Shown: positions 52,868 to 62,198, numbered from the stretch's first letter. The stretch is DNA of 64,000 nucleotides from Phycisphaerae bacterium (GCA_022072505.1 JAJVHU010000042.1:1-64000), one strand, 5' to 3'. Made by a program: numbers and translations. Notes: a model not told the origin generated them from the letters alone.

Positions 52868-55087
52868 TCAGCCGCCGTCGCCTTCGTCCGCGCCGCCGCC
52901 GCCCATGTCACCCGTGTCCGCGGCATCCTCCTCCGAAACCGGAGCGTCGCCGATCAGCACCTCCAGCACGACCGTGAACTCCAGTCCGCCCTTCAACTCC
53001 TCTTCCGTCACGTAGTCGAGGTTCTTCTCCTGACCGGGCGTCGCCTGCGCCGTCAGCTGCGCCGGCTGCGACCGCGTCGGACGCCGTCCCGGGGTGGGCA
53101 TACCCTCCATGTGGCCTCGCATCTGATCGAGTTCATTCTTAATCCGTGGGTCCAGGCCCACGTCTTCCGCCCGCTCGCCGCCGCGGCCCGCGCCCGGACG
53201 CGAAGCATCCGCCGTCGCCGTCCCGCCGCGCGCCGTTTCCGGCGCCGCCGACTCGCTCCGGGTCTTCGCCGGGTCCAGTTCATGCCAGTCCGTCAGATGA
53301 ACCCGGTTGATGAAGAAGCCCTGCTTCGGTTTCGCGCCGACCTCCAGCAGCCGATCGAGGAACTCCTTCTCGATGAACTTGTCCCCCGCCTGGTTGGCCG
53401 TCGTGCAGACCATCCGGACCCAGAAACCGTCGTAGGTGTCGGACTCACCGAGCGCGAAGTTCGGCACGAGGTTGAGCTTGCACGGCGGAAGTTCGACCCC
53501 GCTGAGACCGATGACCAGCTCGAAGTCAAAACTCGAGATATGCACCTCTTTCCGCTGGGGACGCGGAACCGCCGCTCCGCCCTTCACGGCCGCCAGATAC
53601 TGCTCGACGGTCTCCGCCGCGCCGTAGGACTCGAGGTTCTGCGGAAGGGCGGAGTGAATTGCGTTCAGGATCGCGGGCACGAACGCCCGATCCTTCTGCA
53701 GCGCGACGAGCAGCTCGCTCTGCGCCCGCTCGGTCTCGCCCTGGTTCTTCAGCTCGTTGTACTTGCGCTTGAACGTGTTGCCCGCAGCCAGGATCGCCTG
53801 CGCCCGCTGCCGCTTCGTGTACGTCACCGGCGGTCCGCTTTCGACGATCGTTCGCGCCTCGGCGTCGCTGACCTGAGCGATGGCGCGATCGCTGCGGCCG
53901 GCCGCCAGCGCGTTGTTGTCCATCAGATAGCGCATCCAGACCGTCCCGCCCGCCAGAACGAGGCAGGCCGCCGCCGCGGCGATGAAGGGGCGCTTCTTCT
54001 GCCAGACCACCTGCTTGGCGATCTCCATCGGGAGCAGGCTCGACGTGATCTTCGCCTGATCCAGCGCCTGAAGCGCCAATCCGTAAGGGACCGCGAAGCT
54101 GAGGATCTCCGACGTGAATTGCGGGGCCTTTGCCGCCTCGGACCCGCCGAGCTTCTTGAATGCCGACGGCTCCTCCACGTCATACCCGAGGTTCTGCTGA
54201 AGGTATTTCACCAGCCCCGGCAGCTTGCACGCATTGCCCAGCGTGATGACCCGCTCGATCCGCGCCCCGCGATGCGTCGAGGAGTAAAAGCCGATCGAGC
54301 GCTGGAGTTCCTGCACCAGGTCATTGAAGACCGGCCGCATCGCCTGAAAGATCTGCCGGGCGTAGCGGCTCTTTGCGGCTTCCCGCTTCAGTTTCTCCGC
54401 CTTCGAGAACGAAAGCTTGAACGCCTTGACCAGCGCCTCGGTGAACCGGTTGCCGCCGATCGGGATCGTGCGCGTCCACAGCGATTGCGGCGTCGAGATG
54501 ATCAGGTCCGTCGTCTCAGACCCGATGTCCAGAATGATCGTCGTCTCGCCGGCCTTGAGCAGATCCTCGAAATGCACCGCGTTGTAAACCGCCAGCGGAC
54601 CGCTCTGCACGAGGATCGGCTCGATCCCGAGCTGCTCGAAGGGCAGCATGTGCGCGCGAATCTGCTCCCGCTTCATCGCGAAGATGCCGACCTCGACATC
54701 CGGCAGATCCTCGTCCTTGAAGGTCTGGTAGTCCCAGATCACTTCGTCCATGTCGAAGGGGATCTGCTGGTCGGCTTCGTACTTGACGATGTCCGGAATG
54801 CGCTTGTCGTCGACCGGCGGGAGTTTCGTGAAGCGGGCGAGGGTGTGTTGTCCGGGGACGCTGATCGCCACCTTGTCGTTCGAGATGTCGTTGCGGGAGA
54901 GGAATTTCTCGAGGGCGTTGGCGATCAACTCCTCCTTGTCCGCGTCCGGCTGGGAGAGAATCTTCGGGTGCTCCACGTAGTCGTGGCCCACCATCTCCAC
55001 CTCCCCCTCCGCGCCGATCCGCAACCGGATCGCTTTCAACGCGCTTCGCCCGACGTCTATCCCCCAGACGGATTTCAGACCGGCCAT
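52868..55087 (-). CDS. pilM: PilM-type ATPase fused to a PilN-like membrane segment
   Basis: 739 residues. Residues 5-345 are an actin/FtsA-like PilM domain: VWGIDVGRSALKAIRLR (first phosphate-binding loop), DKVAISVPGQHTLARFTKLPPVDDKRI, ETTIILDIGSETTDLIIS (second loop) and ITLGNACKLPGLVKYLQQNL (adenosine loop). After it, KRPFIAAAAACLVLAGGTVWM (about 365-386) is one membrane helix followed by a periplasmic part with coiled segments, the topology of PilN. So one chain would replace PilM plus PilN. The C-terminus has a Gly/Asp-rich tail. PilM-family proteins align the secretion or pilus machine at the inner membrane. pilB, pilC, pilQ and pilins are not in the window. Confidence 0.87.
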   Translation of the reverse strand: MAGLKSVWGIDVGRSALKAIRLRIGAEGEVEMVGHDYVEHPKILSQPDADKEELIANALEKFLSRNDISNDKVAISVPGQHTLARFTKLPPVDDKRIPDIVKYEADQQIPFDMDEVIWDYQTFKDEDLPDVEVGIFAMKREQIRAHMLPFEQLGIEPILVQSGPLAVYNAVHFEDLLKAGETTIILDIGSETTDLIISTPQSLWTRTIPIGGNRFTEALVKAFKLSFSKAEKLKREAAKSRYARQIFQAMRPVFNDLVQELQRSIGFYSSTHRGARIERVITLGNACKLPGLVKYLQQNLGYDVEEPSAFKKLGGSEAAKAPQFTSEILSFAVPYGLALQALDQAKITSSLLPMEIAKQVVWQKKRPFIAAAAACLVLAGGTVWMRYLMDNNALAAGRSDRAIAQVSDAEARTIVESGPPVTYTKRQRAQAILAAGNTFKRKYNELKNQGETERAQSELLVALQKDRAFVPAILNAIHSALPQNLESYGAAETVEQYLAAVKGGAAVPRPQRKEVHISSFDFELVIGLSGVELPPCKLNLVPNFALGESDTYDGFWVRMVCTTANQAGDKFIEKEFLDRLLEVGAKPKQGFFINRVHLTDWHELDPAKTRSESAAPETARGGTATADASRPGAGRGGERAEDVGLDPRIKNELDQMRGHMEGMPTPGRRPTRSQPAQLTAQATPGQEKNLDYVTEEELKGGLEFTVVLEVLIGDAPVSEEDAADTGDMGGGGADEGDGG

Positions 55088-55186
55088 CCCGTAGTTCTCC
55101 TTCGTCAGTCGTCGCGCCCCACCGTCGCCCTCAGGTTGTCCCGCCTCCGGCTCGTCCAGTGACGCGCCCGACGGGCAACACCCCGG

Positions 55187-55192
55187 TATACT
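55187..55192 (+). promoter_or_regulatory. -10 element immediately upstream of mtaB
   Basis: TATACT at 55187-55192, ten bases before the ATG at 55202. The predicted start of transcription would fall at or just before the start codon, giving a leaderless mRNA; no ribosome site is seen. No good -35 element is visible at the expected distance. Confidence 0.45.
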
Positions 55193-55201
55193 CAGTCAAG
55201 C

Positions 55202-56761
55202 ATGTTCAACAAGTATCAATTGCTGACTTTAGGATGTAAAGTCAACCAGTACGAGTCGCAGACATTGCGCGAGCTGCTCGACGCAAGCGGCATGATACCA
55301 GCCGCCGACGGCGAGCGCCCGGATCTGGCGATCGTGAACACCTGCGCCGTCACCGGGCAGGCTTCGCGAAAAAGCCGTCAGACCGTGCGCAAGATAGTCG
55401 GCCGCGGACGGACGCGCGTCGTCGTCGTCGGTTGCGCCGCAACCGATGCCCCCGACGCATTCAGGGCGATCCCCGGCGTCGAGGCCGTTGTCGGCCACCA
55501 ACAGGATGTGACGGAAACGCTGATTCGGCTCCTTGAACGTTTACGCAGGGGAAACCCTCCCCGCGCCGGCGTCGATGCACATACCGACCCGGTTCACGTC
55601 GTTCGAGCCGCTCCGCCGCGTCAGACGGATGAAAGAGATGACAGGCTTATAAGTCCGATTTCGGTTCGAGAACTGACGCGACCGGAAACTTCCCAACAAC
55701 TCCCGACGAGAACCAACAAGACTATCCCGCTTGATCGGCACTATGTCAAGGCGCGTTTCCCTCTCGTTACAAAGATTCACCGCTTTGAAGGACACCGACG
55801 GGCGTTCCTGAAGGTGCAGGACGGGTGCGACGCGCATTGCACCTACTGCATTATCCCGAGACTGCGCGGGACTCCCCGCTCGAAGCCGGAGCACGTCGTC
55901 CTGGATGAGGCTCGGGCGCTGGTCGCGGCGGGATACCGGGAGATCGTTCTGACCGGCATATACTTGGGCGCCTTCGGACGCGAAACCGCTGTCCGAAAGA
56001 GGTTTGCGTCTGCGGATTCCCCTCTTGCCCGGCTCGTTTGTGCAGTCGCAAAAATCACGGGCCTCCTGCGGTTGCGTCTCTCGAGTCTTGAACCGGGCGA
56101 CTTGGATGAATCCCTCCTTGATGCGTTGCAATCAAGCAAGGTCTGCGTGCCGCACCTGCATCTCCCGCTTCAATCCGGCAGCGTCGACATCCTCCGCCAA
56201 ATGAACCGGCAGTACTCCGTCGAGGACTTCCTTGAAACGACGCGCCGCGTTCGAACCGCTCTGGACCGGCCTGCGATCACCACGGACGTTGTTGTCGGGT
56301 TCCCGGGAGAGCAGGACGCTGACTTCGAGGCGACGCTCACGGTGGCGCGCCAGGCCGGGTTTTGCGATATTCATGCCTTTCCTTTCAGCCCGCGTCGGCA
56401 GACCCCCGCCGCGAGGTGGTCAGATCGGTTTGTCCCCTCTTCCGTCGTAGACGAGCGTCTGACGCGACTCGCCGGGCTTAAGTCTGAGCTTTCGCTGGCG
56501 TTCCGTCGCCGGTTTCTGGGGCAAACCGAGCGCGTCATCGTCGAGTCCGGGTCGCCCCGCCTTGACGTCGTCGCCGACGAATCCAACGATCTTCGGCGTG
56601 GACGCGCCGATCGTCATTTCGAAGTCTGCTTCGACTCCGCCGATGCGCGTCCCTCGGACGTGTGTCATGTCCGGATCGACCGCGTCTCGCCGGGACGAAC
56701 TCACGGCACGCTGCTCGACGGTCGGGGGACGGCTCCCGCGATGCCGACGAGGTCCGGGTGA
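55202..56761 (+). CDS. mtaB: tRNA t6A37 methylthiotransferase, MtaB type
   Basis: 519 residues. Radical-SAM methylthiotransferase that adds methylthio to t6A at position 37 of ANN-reading tRNAs. The N-terminal domain has the three iron-sulfur cysteines (LGCKVNQYES, VNTCAVTGQASRKSRQ and VVGCAAT), and the radical SAM triad is in VQDGCDAHCTYCIIPRLRG. LRLRLSSLEPGDLDESLLDAL, PHLHLPLQSGSVDILRQMNR and TTDVVVGFPGEQDADFEATL complete the core; the TRAM-like end is present. A stretch of about 60 residues between the N-terminal domain and the radical SAM motif (from RGNPPRAG to IHRFEGHR) is longer than usual. MtaB is preferred over MiaB because of the QYES opening; not certain. Confidence 0.9.
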   Translation: MFNKYQLLTLGCKVNQYESQTLRELLDASGMIPAADGERPDLAIVNTCAVTGQASRKSRQTVRKIVGRGRTRVVVVGCAATDAPDAFRAIPGVEAVVGHQQDVTETLIRLLERLRRGNPPRAGVDAHTDPVHVVRAAPPRQTDERDDRLISPISVRELTRPETSQQLPTRTNKTIPLDRHYVKARFPLVTKIHRFEGHRRAFLKVQDGCDAHCTYCIIPRLRGTPRSKPEHVVLDEARALVAAGYREIVLTGIYLGAFGRETAVRKRFASADSPLARLVCAVAKITGLLRLRLSSLEPGDLDESLLDALQSSKVCVPHLHLPLQSGSVDILRQMNRQYSVEDFLETTRRVRTALDRPAITTDVVVGFPGEQDADFEATLTVARQAGFCDIHAFPFSPRRQTPAARWSDRFVPSSVVDERLTRLAGLKSELSLAFRRRFLGQTERVIVESGSPRLDVVADESNDLRRGRADRHFEVCFDSADARPSDVCHVRIDRVSPGRTHGTLLDGRGTAPAMPTRSG

Positions 56762-56786
56762 CCTCCCCGGGAAGGAGCGCCAGCGC

Positions 56787-58028
56787 GTGAGCGTTCGGTT
56801 CAACCTCAGGTCACGGCGCCTCCGCCGCAGCGTCGAAATCCTCGTCTTCGGGTGGATGGCGCCGTGCCTGACGCCGGCGCCGGTCCGCGGCGACGAATTG
56901 CACCTGTCGGCAGGTGTCATCGAGGGCAAGATCATCTCGGATGCGGACAACGCCTTCCGGGTTGAGTCGTTCGCGGGGCGCATTGATGTTCCCGCGATCG
57001 TCGTGCGGCGGCGCGTGACGGCGCCGGCCCGCGTTGATGAGTACACAGCCTTGCTGTCGGCGAGGGAGCTGGACGCGGATCGTCACATCGGGCTCGCCCG
57101 CTGGGGCCTGGACCGCAGCCTCGTGAAGCTGGCGGGGGCGCATGTTTCAGACGCGCTGAGGCTGGAACCGACTCACGCCGAGGCGCGTGTGTTGGCGGGA
57201 TATGTGCGCCTCGGCGAGGTCTGGTTCCGGGCGGGCGCCGCGCCGGGCGAGTCCGGCGACGACGCACGGGAGCAAGCGCTGGTCGAGGAGGTTCGCGCCG
57301 GCTGGCAGCGGCGCATTCACGGTCTGCGTGACGCCTTTCTTGGCGCGGCCGACGGCGCGCGGTCGTTCGAGGAAGGCCACGCGCAACTGCTGCGGATTGA
57401 GTCGCCGCTGGCGATCGACGGCGCCTGCGTGCTGCTGGGAGAAGGTCCGCCGCGGCATCGCGAACTGCTGACCGCGTTTCTCGGGAAGCATCGCCACGAC
57501 GGCGCGGCGGCGAACCTTGTCGTGCTGGTCTTGACGGATCCCGATGCGGGGGTGCGTCTCGCCGCCGGGGAGCGCCTTGCCGGCCGGCGCGATCCGCGCG
57601 TGACGGAGGTGCTGCGGTCGGCCCTGCGCTGCGAGGCGGACGACGTTGTGCGTCGCGCGGCCGTCGCGCTGGGCCGGATCGCCGACGAAACGGCGTTCGA
57701 CGATCTTGTTGCGGCGCTGCGGACCGACGCCTTCGCCGACGAGCGGAGGACGCTGGCCGGGGTCATCCGCCAACTCGGGGAGACGCTGAACGACCCGGTG
57801 CGGTCCGCCGTGAACGACCGCGTCATCCAGACCCCGCCGAAGATCGCCTTCCCGGGACTTGCCCGCCGGGTGGATCTGATCGACGCCTCGGCGTCGCCGC
57901 CGAAGGCGCAGAACCGCTCCGAAGCGCAGGAGGCGTTGATCGCGCTGACCGGGGTCAATCACGGATTTGACGCAGTCGCCTGGCGGGCGTGGCGCGAAAC
58001 CCGCCGGAACGCGGCGGCGGAGCCGTGA
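56787..58028 (+). CDS. Exported HEAT-repeat protein
   Basis: 413 residues from a GTG at 56787 (GAAGGAG nine bases upstream). A signal-like segment (VEILVFGWMAPCLTPAPVRGDE) opens it. The middle has a TPR/helical segment and the rest HEAT/PBS-type repeats: VVLVLTDPDAGVRLAAGERLAGRRDPRVTEVLRSAL, then VRRAAVALGRIADETAFDDLVAALRTD. Such repeats bind protein partners; no enzyme domain is seen. It lies 25 bases after mtaB on the same strand, so probably shares its transcript. Convergent with the aldehyde dehydrogenase gene. Confidence 0.75.
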   Translation: MSVRFNLRSRRLRRSVEILVFGWMAPCLTPAPVRGDELHLSAGVIEGKIISDADNAFRVESFAGRIDVPAIVVRRRVTAPARVDEYTALLSARELDADRHIGLARWGLDRSLVKLAGAHVSDALRLEPTHAEARVLAGYVRLGEVWFRAGAAPGESGDDAREQALVEEVRAGWQRRIHGLRDAFLGAADGARSFEEGHAQLLRIESPLAIDGACVLLGEGPPRHRELLTAFLGKHRHDGAAANLVVLVLTDPDAGVRLAAGERLAGRRDPRVTEVLRSALRCEADDVVRRAAVALGRIADETAFDDLVAALRTDAFADERRTLAGVIRQLGETLNDPVRSAVNDRVIQTPPKIAFPGLARRVDLIDASASPPKAQNRSEAQEALIALTGVNHGFDAVAWRAWRETRRNAAAEP

Positions 58029-58050
58029 CGCAGAGACGCCCGGGGCTCGT

Positions 58051-59496
58051 TTACACGCGATCCTCGCGCCCGAGGTTGTTCATCACGCACAACCGGATTT
58101 CGGTCATGTCCTCGATCGCGAAGCGCACCCCCTCGCGCCCGAGCCCCGAGTCCTTGACGCCTCCGTAAGGCATCGAGTCGACGCGAAAACTCGGCACGTC
58201 ATTGATGACCACCCCGCCGACCTCCAGTTCGTTGAAGGCGTAGAACGCCCGGTCGAGGTCTCGCGTGAAGACGCCGGCCTGAAGCCCGAACGCACTGTCG
58301 TTGACCGCGCGCACCGCGTCGCGGAAATCCCGGAACGGCGCCAGCGTCGCCACCGGTCCGAACGCCTCGAGACAGTTGACCTTCGCCGAGGCGGGAACGC
58401 CTTCGAGAAACGTCGCCTCGAAAAACACGCCGTGGCGCCGCCCCCCGCACAACACCCGCGATCCGCCGCGCACCGCGTCCTGAACCCACGCCTCCAGCCG
58501 CCGCGCGTCCTCCTCCGAAATCATCGGACCCAGGAAGGTGTCCTCATCCAGCGGGTCGCCCATCTTCAAAGCGCCCGCCCGACGCGCCAGCGAGAGCTTC
58601 AGCGCGTCGTACACGTTTTCATGTGCGAAGATCCGCTGAACGCTGATGCAGCTCTGCCCGGACTGGTACATCGCGCCGAGAATCAGGCGCTCCGCGGCGT
58701 GCTCCACGTCGACATCCTTGTCCACGATGCACCCCGCGTTGCCCCCCAGTTCGAGCACGACTTTCTTCTTGCCCGCCCGCGACTTCAGATCCCACCCGAC
58801 GTCCGGCGATCCGGTGAAGCTCAGGAGCTTGATCCGCTCGTCGGTCGTGAAAAGGTCCGCACCGTCGCGGCTGCACGGCAGGACGCTGCACGCGCCGTCA
58901 GGCCACTCCGTTTCCGCGAGAATCTCCGCCAGCAGGATCGCGCTGACCGGCGTGCGCGACGCGGGCTTGAGGATGAAGGGGCAGCCGCAGGCGATCGCGG
59001 GCGCGACCTTGTGCGCTACGAGGTTGAGCGGAAAGTTGAACGGCGCGATGAAGCTGCACACGCCGATCGGCACGCGCCGCCAGAACGACATCACGCCCTG
59101 CGCCCGCGCGCTGATGTCCAGCGGCTGGAACTCGCCCCCGATCCGCACCGACTCCTCCGCCGCCACGCGAAACGTGTCGGTCAACCGCGTGACCTCGCCG
59201 CGGGCGTCACGGATCGCCTTCCCCGCCTCGATGCAAAGCACCCGGCTGAGTTCCTCATGCCGCTCTCGCACCCGCCGCACGACGTGCTCGAGCACGCCCT
59301 GCCGCTGGTACGCGGGCATCCGCCGCGTCGCCTCCAGCGCTCCGACCGCCGCGGTCAACGCGCGGTCGATCGCCGCCGCATCCGCCAGCGCGACGCGGCA
59401 CGCCGCCGCCCTGGTGTACTTGTTCACGACGGTCAGCTCAGACCCGTCGAAGACCGGCCGGCCCGCGAGGTAGTAAGGGTACCGCTCGTTCAACAT
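58051..59496 (-). CDS. NAD(P)-dependent aldehyde dehydrogenase
   Basis: 481 residues, the normal length for the family. Catalytic and binding residues are in place: VCSFIAPFNFPLNLVAHKVAPAIACG (Asn154 stabilises the oxyanion), FILKPAS, LLSFTGSPDVG, VVLELGGNAG (Glu249) and YQSGQSCISVQRIF (nucleophile Cys283), followed by LEAFGPVATLAPF. It oxidises an aldehyde to the acid; the exact substrate (a glyceraldehyde-phosphate-type, lactaldehyde or succinate-semialdehyde type) cannot be told. Thirty bases after the exported AMMECR1-like gene and downstream of a sugar importer, which fits a role in sugar or diol breakdown. Confidence 0.93.
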   Translation of the reverse strand: MLNERYPYYLAGRPVFDGSELTVVNKYTRAAACRVALADAAAIDRALTAAVGALEATRRMPAYQRQGVLEHVVRRVRERHEELSRVLCIEAGKAIRDARGEVTRLTDTFRVAAEESVRIGGEFQPLDISARAQGVMSFWRRVPIGVCSFIAPFNFPLNLVAHKVAPAIACGCPFILKPASRTPVSAILLAEILAETEWPDGACSVLPCSRDGADLFTTDERIKLLSFTGSPDVGWDLKSRAGKKKVVLELGGNAGCIVDKDVDVEHAAERLILGAMYQSGQSCISVQRIFAHENVYDALKLSLARRAGALKMGDPLDEDTFLGPMISEEDARRLEAWVQDAVRGGSRVLCGGRRHGVFFEATFLEGVPASAKVNCLEAFGPVATLAPFRDFRDAVRAVNDSAFGLQAGVFTRDLDRAFYAFNELEVGGVVINDVPSFRVDSMPYGGVKDSGLGREGVRFAIEDMTEIRLCVMNNLGREDRV

Positions 59497-59526
59497 GTGC
59501 GCACGCCTCTCCGTCGCGCTGACCGC

Positions 59527-61308
59527 TTACTCGTCGCCGAACAACACCTCGCGGGCCTTGATCAACCCGACGAGCGCATGTCCGCAGGCGTCGAGACGAA
59601 GGCGGTTGATCGCCGGACTGTTGCGGATGCCGCCCGCCGCATCCCCGGGGACCGGACAGAAGTACGCCTCCTCCGGCCGGATCTGAAGCTGCACCACGAA
59701 GCGAGCCGCCGACCGCGTCAACGCGACATAACGATCCTCCCGCCCGCGATCGCCCACCGTCCGCGCCAACTGCGCGGCGTCCGCGAACAAACACAGAAAC
59801 GACGCCGTCGACGCCCCCGCGCCTTCCTCATACATGCCGCGCACGCCGCCCGCCAGATCAGGGTCGACGCCCGGACCCGCCTCGATCACGCCCCGTGCCC
59901 CCCAGTCCGCCAGTTCAAACGCGAACGCGAGGTAATCCTCGCGCCTCGTCTTTTGCGCCATCCTTGCGTAAGCCTGGCCCTGCCAGATCACGAACGCCGG
60001 CGATGGGCGCTCCCGGAAGTGTTCGCGGTACCACCCGATCCCGCGGTCAAACCCGTCGTTCACCGCCTGCGACGGCGTCAACGTGAAGTCCGCCGCCAAC
60101 GCCAGAAACGCCTCGCCCGGGAAATAATCCTGCGCGGCAAGACTCCGCGCCGGCGGAAACGCCGTCGGAAACAAGCCCGACGGCGCCTGCAGGCGCAACA
60201 TGCCCTGAATCAGTCGCCCGCGCACCGCCGCGAATTCCGCCGCGGACGGATGCTCCGCCAGCGCCAGCGCGAGCAACGCCGTCACGCCGAGCGGATTCGC
60301 GCCGTCCGGCGTCGCGATGTACGCCGCCTGCGCGTCATCCCCGAATGAACGAACGCCCTTCAGGTGCTCCTCGATCGTGCGCCGCGCCGCCGATGCCGGA
60401 GCGTCCCCCTCCGCTTGCGCCGCGAAGGTCGCGATCGCCGCCGCGGCCCCGGCCTGCCGCACGAATTCCGGTTCCGAGTCGTACGCGTCCCGGACCGGGT
60501 CGTACTCGTAGCTGAAGAAGCCCGATGACTGCTGCCGCCCGAGCAGGTGATCCCCGAGCGCGTCGATCGCCCGCGTCAGATGCACGCGATCCAGTTCGTT
60601 CCCCTCCACCGCCGTCATGCCTCGCCGCAGCGACACGACCGGTCCGCCGGACGACGCCTCGTACCAGTGCTCCGACCGGAAGCGCTCCAGCGACGCTTTT
60701 CCCGCATCCGCCTCGCTCAGCCCCAGTTGGCTCATCAAGGTCCGCAGCGTGTCCGCCGTGCCTGTATTGGTCGAGAAGAACTCCGTCGGATAAACGATCA
60801 GCCGCCGGTTCCCGTGTCGCGCGATCACGCCGTCCAGCCCCGGGGCGAACGCGTTCGCTCGGGCGCCAAGCGTCGCGTCTGCGCCGAACACGACGGCTTC
60901 CGCTGCGCCGGGAACCTCAATCTCGATCAGAACCTCGCCCGGCGGCGCCGTCGCGGCTGGCGCGCGTGTGCGCCACAGCTTGAAGGCGGACAGCGCCGCG
61001 TCCCGGCAGGCGGTGGCGATCGGGGCGGGGCCCGCCGTCCCCTGTCCGACAAGCAGTCCGCGCACCCGGAACCGGACAACGACTTCCGCCCGAACCAACT
61101 CCAGCGCTTTCGGCACATACCCGAGCGCATACCGCGGCCTGCCCTCGGCAGCGTCGATCAGCGTGCGCCGGGCGACGCGTGACAAAAACACTCGGTGATC
61201 CTCGGTCAGCGGCGGGCGCGCGCCCTGCTGCGCGCCTTGCGCCGCCCCGGAACACGCCAGCATCGCCAGCGCGGCCAACGCCCCCTGCATTCGTCCCGGC
61301 TGCCTCAT
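59527..61308 (-). CDS. Exported protein with AMMECR1-like domain and helical-barrel C-terminal domain
   Basis: 593 residues from the ATG at 61308; an in-frame ATG at 61290 (just after GAGGCAG) is an alternative. Signal peptide LAALAMLACSGAAQG. Residues about 35-210 resemble AMMECR1: RVFLSRVARRTLIDAAEGRPRY, VVVRFRVRGLLVGQGTAG, ACRDAALSAF, and LDGVIARHGNRRLIVYPTEFFS with LRTLMSQLGLSEADA. The rest, about 235-590, has the repeated helix pairs of an alpha/alpha barrel (for example GFDRGIGWYREHFRERPSPAFVIWQGQAYARMA), as in glycoside hydrolases and epimerases of that fold. An exported AMMECR1-like protein joined to such a barrel is unfamiliar to me. A promoter overlaps the stop of the upstream permease. 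Confidence 0.68.
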   Translation of the reverse strand: MRQPGRMQGALAALAMLACSGAAQGAQQGARPPLTEDHRVFLSRVARRTLIDAAEGRPRYALGYVPKALELVRAEVVVRFRVRGLLVGQGTAGPAPIATACRDAALSAFKLWRTRAPAATAPPGEVLIEIEVPGAAEAVVFGADATLGARANAFAPGLDGVIARHGNRRLIVYPTEFFSTNTGTADTLRTLMSQLGLSEADAGKASLERFRSEHWYEASSGGPVVSLRRGMTAVEGNELDRVHLTRAIDALGDHLLGRQQSSGFFSYEYDPVRDAYDSEPEFVRQAGAAAAIATFAAQAEGDAPASAARRTIEEHLKGVRSFGDDAQAAYIATPDGANPLGVTALLALALAEHPSAAEFAAVRGRLIQGMLRLQAPSGLFPTAFPPARSLAAQDYFPGEAFLALAADFTLTPSQAVNDGFDRGIGWYREHFRERPSPAFVIWQGQAYARMAQKTRREDYLAFAFELADWGARGVIEAGPGVDPDLAGGVRGMYEEGAGASTASFLCLFADAAQLARTVGDRGREDRYVALTRSAARFVVQLQIRPEEAYFCPVPGDAAGGIRNSPAINRLRLDACGHALVGLIKAREVLFGDE

Positions 61309-61315
61309 CCGACCG

Positions 61316-61344
61316 AGTATATGAACCGCGCCGCGCGCTCTCAA
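61316..61344 (-). promoter_or_regulatory. Promoter in front of the AMMECR1-like gene, probably leaderless
   Basis: On the minus strand, TTGAGA (61344-61339), spacer of exactly 17, TATACT (61321-61316), then 7 bases to the ATG at 61308. The start of transcription should lie at or next to the start codon. Confidence 0.62.
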
Positions 61345-62198
61345 TCCGGGTCGCACGTCCCGCGACCGCGCCGCGCCGACGTCAGCACTCCCAGCCCGCG
61401 CATCAGGTCACGCTCGATCGCCAGGAAAAGGAGAACCAGCGGAAGCATCGCCGCGACGCTCGCCGCCATCAGAAGGTTCGCCCACGTCCCCGCCAGCGTC
61501 TGAAACATCCGCAGCCCCAGCGACACCGGAAACGTCTTAAAGTCCGTCAGGTACAGCAGAGGATCCAGAAACTCCTGCCAGTGAAACACAAAACTCAGAA
61601 ACCCCGCCGTGACGACCGCCGGCCGCGCGGAAGGCAGCGCCACGCGCAGAAACACCGTCCACGGTCCCGCTCCGTCCAACCGCGCCGCGTCTTCCGCCTC
61701 GCGCGGCGTTGCAACGAAAAACTGCCGGAACAGCAACACGTTGAACGCCCCGCCTCCCAGCCACGCAGGCACGATCAGCGGCTTGTACGTCCCCAGCCAG
61801 CCCAGCCACTCAAATTGCAGGAACCGCGGCACGATCAGAATCTGCGAGGGAACCAGCAGCGCCGCCAGCACGCACGCGCCGACGATCCGCCGCCCCCGAA
61901 ACTCGAACCGCGCCAACGCATATCCCGCCATCGCCGACGTCAACACCGCGCCGATCGCCGACACCCCCGCGATCCACGTCGAGTTCAGCAGGAACCGCGC
62001 CATCGGCAGCCGCCGGAACGCCTCGACGAAGTTGCCTGGCTGCGGCGATTCCACCCGGAATGTCGGCGGAAAAGCGTACGTCTCCTCCAGCGGCTTCAGC
62101 GCTGACGTCGCCGCCCACAACATCGGCAGCAGCATCCACGCGCAGACCCCCACCGCCACCGCGACCGACGTCACGTGCATGCCGCGCGACAGCCGCAT
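61341..62198 (-). CDS. Carbohydrate ABC transporter permease (MalG type)
   Basis: 285 residues from the ATG at 62198 with GAGGAGGG upstream; its ATG overlaps the upstream stop (TGATG). Six membrane segments. The ATPase-contact loop is visible as FFVATPREAEDAARLDGAGPWTVFLRVALPSARPAVVT, the E-A-A-x-l-D-G-A-x-x-x-x-x-f-x-x-i-x-l-P signature. MalG-type permeases pair with a MalF-type protein, here the next gene up, and use a shared MsmK-type ATPase often encoded elsewhere; none is seen in the window. Confidence 0.93.
   Translation of the reverse strand: MRLSRGMHVTSVAVAVGVCAWMLLPMLWAATSALKPLEETYAFPPTFRVESPQPGNFVEAFRRLPMARFLLNSTWIAGVSAIGAVLTSAMAGYALARFEFRGRRIVGACVLAALLVPSQILIVPRFLQFEWLGWLGTYKPLIVPAWLGGGAFNVLLFRQFFVATPREAEDAARLDGAGPWTVFLRVALPSARPAVVTAGFLSFVFHWQEFLDPLLYLTDFKTFPVSLGLRMFQTLAGTWANLLMAASVAAMLPLVLLFLAIERDLMRGLGVLTSARRGRGTCDPD

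Noticed and set aside
57967-60348. 793-codon plus-strand open frame opposite the aldehyde dehydrogenase and AMMECR1-like genes
   Set aside because: Arg/His/Pro-rich translation without domains, antisense to two clearly recognisable genes; a by-product of high G+C third positions.
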